A model generated the notes under the pieces. It saw nothing but the letters and a program-made list of their open reading frames with translations. It searched no databases and was not told the DNA's origin. Below, piece by piece: positions 58,226 to 64,000 of a DNA stretch of 64,000 nucleotides. The position numbers and the translations under genes were made by a program. This stretch comes from Acheta domesticus (lineage: Eukaryota; Arthropoda; Insecta; Orthoptera; Gryllidae), in contig JAHLJT010004567.1 in assembly GCA_031308135.1 (NCBI GenBank), forward strand, positions 133,275,060-133,339,059, written 5' to 3'. Within the stretch, counting starts at the first letter, position 1. Every line of letters begins with the position of its first letter.

Positions 58226-59175
58226 TCTTTCTGTTCTCTTTTGGGGATATAGCTCGGTTAGTGTTACATTTAGAAAAGAATATACAAAAGTAGGAAATTT
58301 TAGCCTCTGTAAATTCGAGTTTATTTATTTATCACAATAAACCTATTCAACAGCCTTAGTGTACATTATACAATGCATGTGCCTTGCATTGTAAAATTTA
58401 GTAATGGTTTACTTATAATTATTCCACAGTCTCCGACCTATCCACATACCCACCTGAAGAGTCGGCTTGGTAGTGTACTTTGCAATCTGGTAACAAATAT
58501 ATTCCATTATTCTCAACATCATACAGTAAAAAAAAGCACTTATTCACTGAAATATTAAAAATAGTGCGTCTTAAAAACAGTTCGCATAGTACGAAACAAT
58601 GCTATTTTTCTTACGTATCAGTAAAAGGTACAGTGAATATAGCCCAGCATAAAAGTTCAGCTTCAATTACATAAAAATGCCTTCAAAAATTGATGCTTTT
58701 ATAAACTGCAAGCTACAATGATTAATTCCTTTTTAACATTCATTATATCATTTTTGTTCAGACACTATAAATATCTTGAAAAAGGAATGTACAAAAACTC
58801 GAAATGTTTGAACTTCCTTAAATAAATATGTGGTTTTCAGTCTAAAATATTATACAAAAATAAGTGTTGCTTCATTCACATTTTTTATTTGTTTTATCAT
58901 TTACTTTTGATTAATTAGTAAAGATTTGATACAGGTTTCCGAGAACGAACTTGGAGTAGGATGCAAGATAAACAATCCTGAGAAGCCGATGACAGATCTG
59001 CGTGTGTAGGCAGAGAGGCTTGTCTTTTCCGAGTGCGCGTCGGAGGCTGTTTGTTACCCCGTGGCATTCAGAATCAATCTTATTCATAAAATCAATTCTC
59101 GTCGTAATAAAAAATGCATAAGGCGGAGGGAGATGGAGGCGCTCCCTTACGAGATTTTCCAAGAGGCAGCCAAAG
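58226..59175. other. AT-rich, no gene seen
   Basis: No recognisable feature. Short chance frames only. Confidence 0.5.
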
Positions 59176-59465
59176 GATGCAAAGGCGAAGGCAAGGACGA
59201 GGGCGAGGGCGAGGACGAGGGCCAGAGCGGGGGCGTGAGCGTGGGTGAAGGCTTGGGCGTGAGCGTGGGAGAGGGTGAGGGCGAGGGCGAAGCCTAGGGT
59301 GAGGACGAGGGTGAGGACGAATTCAAGGGCGAGGACGAGGGCGAGGGCGAGGGCGAAGCCGAGAGCAAGGGCGAAGCCGAGGGCGAGGGCGAAGCCGAGG
59401 GCGAGGACGAGGGCAAGAGTGAGGGCGAAGCCGAGGACGAGGGCGAGGGCGAGGTTGAAAGCGAG
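59176..59465 (+). repeat. Low-complexity minisatellite, GAGGGC/GAAGCC hexamers
   Basis: Irregular GAGGGCGAGGACGAGGGCGAAGCC runs with a 6-bp base period. The frames give Gly/Glu/Asp or Arg/Ala repeats with no domain. Confidence 0.85.
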
Positions 59466-60747
59466 AGCGGAAACCTGGGCAAAAGTGGAGAAAGGTTACA
59501 ACCTTATTTGTATTTGTATTACATAAAAATAAATTAAAGAGAAATTCGATGAACTTTTGTTTGCAAATGCAATGATATTACTTTAAAATTTTACATTCAC
59601 ATACCAACATATACAACTACACATTAGCAATCACTACTCAAACGTGTTACCTAAAAACGTGTTTTATAATTAATTATTATTACAATTTAGAACGTCTTTT
59701 GATGAAAATATCTCAAAAATAACTATACTGAACCGACACACTACAAGAGAAATTCCAAACATGTTTACTTTATCAAAAAGCCGTTCTTGTGACAAAGGTC
59801 AAGTAGCAACAGGCAGTTATGGAATGACGATATCCCCATCTTGCTAAGAAGATGGACAACAGAAAAGAGAAGGGTCAAAAAAGTCTTACAGGAAGTCTTC
59901 GAGATTAAGATAAACAAATTTTCAATACTGGAGAATGTTTATTTTCTCCCAGGAAAATACTCTTTTAAAATTTAAATTATGTTGTATTAAACAAAGAAGA
60001 ATGAATATATATCAAAAATATAATTAATTTATGATTTTTAACGTGTGTAAAAGCTTCTATTCTTCATAACTAACAAAAACTGGGATTAGCTCTTGAAAAA
60101 AATGGCCAATAAAATATGCATTTCATGCAAATATTGAAAAACATATTTCAAATTTGTTGCATCTAAGTTGAGCCAGAAAGTTGAACATTTCGCAACAGTT
60201 CAGCATTGTTCAGACATTACGGAGTGAGATTCATATGAAAACCAACATTAGTGCATCAGAAATCTCCAAAACAGGCATTTCTGTAAAAATATATATCCTT
60301 TCACTGCAGTACGTATGACTACGACGACGACGAAGACGATGATAGAAACCATACTCATAACTAAAACTGGGTGAGAAAGAAGACTTATCACTTTCGATTT
60401 AAGATTTAGTTACTAGTGATTTTCATCAACTGGGGTGGATCGCGAGAGAAGTGATCGTAAAGGATGAACGATTGTAATGTGAAGATTAGTTTAGATGTAG
60501 TAATTGGAAGTATAAAATTCATTTTCACCGAAATAATTGGGTGAACAAATATACGCTATGGTAAGAAGTCACGTAATGCTTTTGCTGTACATGTGATGCT
60601 TGGATGAAGACTATGATGCCAAATATTGACCATCGTATCTCAGTGCTCTTTACAGCATTCCAGCCGGAGATATTCATCTCTAGGCGGAATAGAAAAAAGC
60701 AGCACTGAGCGGAATGTTCTTTGTCACGGCTCAAGCATCTGAGCGGC
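59466..60747. other. AT-rich, no gene seen
   Basis: Contains a short ACGACGACGACGAAGACGATGAT run at about 60318. Otherwise nothing recognised. Confidence 0.5.
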
Positions 60748-61466
60748 TGTGGTGGCTCAAGGGCATCAACTGAAGTCACTGTCTCTGACTGATAGGCGCC
60801 AGGATATTCGACATTACCTTACATATCTAGGTCGAATTCAGTCACTGTTTGGAGCGGAATTCTAGCGGCCGTGTGCATTGATCGGTTGTTTTATGTGGTT
60901 TTTACCGATCAACACCAGGCGAATGCCAGAGAAGAACCCTAACAAACGGGCCACGGACTGTATGCGATGTTTCCTTCCTCTTCATTGACCTATCTTCACT
61001 TCTTTGTCACACACACATGCGCACTACATTACCACACATGTCGATTGATTAATTGATTGTTTGTGAATTCCGAGCACGTCAACTACAGAGGTCATTAATC
61101 CCGTAAGTGCAGTGCATGTTTTTCATCGGGGTGGCTATGATCTTTTCCCGCTGGATGGCGAGATCCGGCGCCGACCTACCGTCGAGTAACACGGTTTTCC
61201 CCTCAACCAGGTAATCTCCCACCAGCGGGGGCACCGCCCCAGCCGGGACAACCTCTAAGCTCCCGACTGGTCTCCCCGGCATGACCACTCATGTCGAGAG
61301 ACCAGTTGGGAGCTCAGAGCTTGTCTAGACTGGGGCGGCGCCCCGCTAGTTAAAGCTACCTGGAAGATACTTGGATTAGGAAAACCCCACAAGCCGACGC
61401 GTAGGTCGGCGTCGGATCGTGTCATCCAGCGAGAGAAAACCACTGCCTTCTCCCTCAACAAAACAA
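60748..61466 (+). mobile_element. SINE-A copy interrupted by a truncated SINE-A
   Basis: Plus-strand copy in two parts, 60748-61043 and 61284-61466. The head has A box GTGGCTCAAGGGCATC, but the B-box segment is deleted. The body has core AACACCAGGCGAATGCCAG, AACAAACGGGCCACGGACTG and CTACATTACCACACATGTCG. It continues after the insertion with GAGAGACCAGTTGGGAGCTC. The tail end is missing after about 61466. Confidence 0.8.
61044..61283 (-). mobile_element. 5'-truncated SINE-A inserted in SINE-A
   Basis: 240-bp 3' portion only, minus strand: tail ATTGATTAATTGATTG at 61044, and 5' break at 61283. It is flanked by ACCACACATGTCG (61031-61043) and ACCACTCATGTCG (61284-61296), a 13-bp duplication with one mismatch. 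Confidence 0.8.
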
Positions 61467-62160
61467 GAACTACTCTTACAGGAATAACGACCTTAGCTTT
61501 AGAAGCATCTGGAATCAGCAAACATTCAAACAATCCACGCGCCTCTGCATCGGAATCGGCACATACGAAGTTGAAGAAGACGTTAAAACGAGGTTGACCA
61601 ACGCCGTTATTGCCCCTTCCCTCTGCGCCACCGCATCTTCCGAGAGCGCGCGCGGCCTCCCTTCCGGCCAGCGGAGACTGTGCGGGCGGCGGCGGCGGCC
61701 ACGGGGACGGCGGCGGAGGGGGCGCAGCCAACAGGTGGCCGGCGGCGGCGGCGACAGCCAGGCAGGCGCGGGAGGGGGCGGGACCGGAGCGGGACGAAGC
61801 GGGGCGGAGAGGGGCCCAATGACGCGCAATCGATGTCTGCTGGCGCGAACGCGCCGCCTCCGCCTCCGCCTCCACCCCGCCCGCCGCGACATCGCCACAA
61901 CGCCGCCCGCCCCCCACCACCTCCGCCCTCTCTCCGGACGGCCTGAGCTTCCGCCTCAACCTCCGACGTTTCTACCATCCAACGCTTCTACCATCGCCGC
62001 CGCCACCGCCGCTGCCATTGTAATGACCATCGAATACTTGCCGACACCCCCCCCCCCCCGCTCCAGCTGCCGAAGGGGCAGGGGCGGCCGGAGGGACGTC
62101 ATCGGCATTCGAATTACAGCGCCCGCCTCAACCGGTCGATGGGGCTGGACACAGTGAAGT
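61467..62160. other. GC/CpG-rich island, no gene recognised
   Basis: Very CpG-rich from 61600 to 61950, with GGC/GCC-rich runs and open frames in five of six frames. Composition explains them. There is a 13-base C run at 62047-62059. It could be a promoter-associated CpG-rich region, but no start site is identifiable. Confidence 0.4.
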
Positions 62161-62715
62161 GAACAGCTTCAAGCCAATGAGGTCAGTACTCACGGCGGAG
62201 TAGTTGGGAAAAACATTGCAAAACGAAAATGCAGCATATCCGAAGGTCAAACAAATACAATTAAAAATAAAACCAATAATTCATATCCATAATTCAAAAA
62301 CTTAGTAAAAACTAATAAAATTATACATCATCGTTGACCGACCAAACATAGGGAGCAGGCTGCAGAACTTATCTAGTCATATAAGCGAAATTTATTCTAC
62401 GATTACATATTTCAAATATCTTGAGTCAACAAATGATAAAACAAATGAGGAAAAAGTGAAAAAAATAAGAACAACAACAAAAGCTCAAGGAAAGTAAAAG
62501 AACAAAGAGAAGAGCTGGAGGAAATGAAAAGAAACTGTGAATCGACTTCTAAAGCAAGTAAAAGAAGATGCCAATATCATATCCGCTAGTCGGTTCCGAG
62601 TTGCACTGATGCTTCCCATAGGTCATAGCTCGGGCACACGAGAAGGCCTTGGAGCAACTGCAACAAGTGTCCACCGTCCGCTCCGCGGAGTCCGTGAGCT
62701 CCTTCGCTACTTCCT
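62161..62715. other. AT-rich, no gene seen
   Basis: A-rich sequence without a recognisable feature. Confidence 0.45.
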
Positions 62716-63200
62716 AGGCCCTCCCCACTACCGCTCCCGCGCCCAACACCCGCGACCGCCCCGGCCGCCCCCGCCCCCGCGCCCGCTTCCTCACCCACCC
62801 CCGCGCGCAGCCCCGCGCCTGCTTCTTCACCCGCCCCCCGCGCCCGCCCCCGCGCCCGCCCCCGCGCCCCGCGCCCCCCCCCGCGCCCGCCCCGCGCCCG
62901 CCCCCGGCGCCCGCCCCCGCGCCCGCCCCCACGCCCGCCCCCGCGCCCGCCCCCGCCTAATCTCCCGCCTCGCGCCCAGCGCGGCGCGGCCCGCCCCGCG
63001 TCCGCCACTCCGCGCGCTTGCCTCGCTCCCGCCTCCGTGCCCGTCCCGCACCCGCACGCCTTTATACCCGCCCCCGCCCTCCACGCTGGCCACCGCCTCC
63101 CGGGCGTGATCTGCGTCCGCGTCTGCACCCAACGCCACACTTGCCCCGCCTCCGCCACCACGCCTCCGCAACCACGCCTCCGCCACCACGCCCGCCTTAA
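62716..63200 (+). repeat. GC-rich minisatellite, CGCCCCCGCGCC units
   Basis: 62800-62960 is nearly pure CCCGCGCCCGCC-type repeats with a 6/12-bp period. A looser CCTCCGCCACCACG-like repeat ends at about 63195. Alanine/proline/arginine frames on both strands are artefacts. Confidence 0.85.
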
Positions 63201-63944
63201 TAAAATGGCTTTTGTTCTAGACGAAAGAAGACGGTGAAATGAACCACTGGGGTACTTTCACACAAAAATTGTCATCATCAATTACCAATATTAACATATT
63301 TACTGTTTATTTTAATGTAAAATAGATTGTAAATTCATCTTGTTAAAAAATCACGCCAGCTTGAGCACACGCACTTGTACCCTCCCCATGGTTGCCCCCG
63401 GTACCTGACACTGCAATCCTCTACACTCACATCCTCTCTACCTTCTTCCCCGCACTTCCACACCACACCATCACCTGTTTCCCCCTCACCACAACGACCC
63501 ACAAGCCGGCCCCCTCGTCATCACCCCCTTTCGACCCAGCACCCGGCCCCACCGGCGACGGTGGGCCGCCCTCGCGTCCCTCTCGGCCCCCCTCGCTTGT
63601 CTGCGCCGCCAGCTGATCGGCTCAGCCGCGTCGCCATGGGAACGCGCGGGCGCCGGCGCCGGCGGCGGCGGGGCGGAAGTGGAGGGGTAGGGTGGGGAAG
63701 GAGGGTGTGGGCGGGGCAGCCGGCAAGCGCTGGCGCGATGAAACTGGAAGAAAGGCGCCTGGCGTAACTGGAAGGGCGTGGCACCGGCACCCGAGGCGGG
63801 GGCAGGGCGAGTCCAAACGGAGCGCGACGGGTGAACCGAACCGAGTACTCGTCGCGATGAGTGGGAATGAGAGTAACTGTGAAACTCGATAGCGCATGTG
63901 GGTCGATATGTGGGAAGAGTGCGCGTAGGCGATAACTTAACGAT
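63201..63944. other. No gene recognised
   Basis: AT-rich to 63350, then C-rich and later G-rich to 63870. Frames open by composition only. Confidence 0.4.
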
Positions 63945-64000
63945 TCAATTGATTGATGGATTGATGTCCGGGCTCGTCAACTGCTATGGTCATTAGTCCT
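63945..64000 (-). mobile_element. SINE-A, 3' end, cut by window edge
   Basis: Tail CAATTGATTGATGGATTGAT followed by GGGCTCGTCAACTGC and GTCATTAGTCC. This is the 3' end of a minus-strand SINE-A that continues beyond the window. Confidence 0.75.

Noticed and set aside
61255..62157. Large overlapping frames in a GC-rich island
   Set aside because: High GC removes stop codons in most frames. No domain, splice or start context distinguishes one as coding.
62537..63189. Alanine/proline/arginine-rich protein of ~190 codons
   Set aside because: Spans the CCCGCGCCCGCC repeat, with all frames open.

Overview
This window looks like nuclear DNA from a large, repeat-rich arthropod genome, most likely an insect. 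It is mostly AT-rich intergenic or intronic sequence with GC-rich islands. There is no operon structure, ribosome binding site or dense coding. The repeats are typical metazoan classes: tRNA-derived SINEs, restriction-like-endonuclease (RLE) LINEs of R4/Dong type, another LINE, mariner/Tc1, hAT, palindromic MITEs and many minisatellites. I could not assign a species.

Only one piece of a host protein-coding gene is convincing. It is a 143-bp internal exon on the + strand at 24792-24934, with good splice sites on both sides. It encodes the start of a cyclic-nucleotide-binding domain very like the N-terminal cAMP-binding domain of Epac (RAPGEF3/4, the cAMP-activated Rap guanine nucleotide exchange factor). 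If so, much of the rest of the window is probably intron of this gene or flanking DNA. I saw no second exon.

Layout. 0-9.4 kb: an inverted repeat, two copies of a long SINE family (called SINE-A here), a 650-bp TIR transposon built from repeated internal units, and a 5'-truncated R4/Dong-like LINE. 9.4-15 kb: an AT-rich repeat with an expanded 12-bp minisatellite, then 18/15-bp and 15-bp minisatellites. 16-24.3 kb: SINE-A copies, a second AT-repeat copy, a hairpin element, a 2-kb foldback element and a 343-bp tandem duplication. 24.8 kb: the Epac exon, followed by a short hAT-like element. 27 kb: an internally deleted Tc1-like element. 28.8-30.3 kb: a decayed LINE. 33-37.5 kb: three retroelements in series (tRNA-SINE, RLE-LINE 3' fragment, nearly full-length R4/Dong-like LINE), separated and bounded by (AAT)n tracts. 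38-42 kb: a palindromic MITE, a second SINE-B and a 15-bp minisatellite. 44.9-47.8 kb: a mariner split by a 2-kb hAT-type element, which itself contains a MITE. 48-52.9 kb: SINE-A copies, including one SINE inserted in another, and a ~155-bp tandem repeat. 55.8-64 kb: a hairpin element, another AT-repeat copy, GC-rich minisatellites, another SINE-in-SINE insertion and a SINE-A cut by the window edge.

The main biological picture is transposon nesting. Every transposase or reverse transcriptase I could read carries frameshifts, stops or deletions, so none is expected to be active as it stands.
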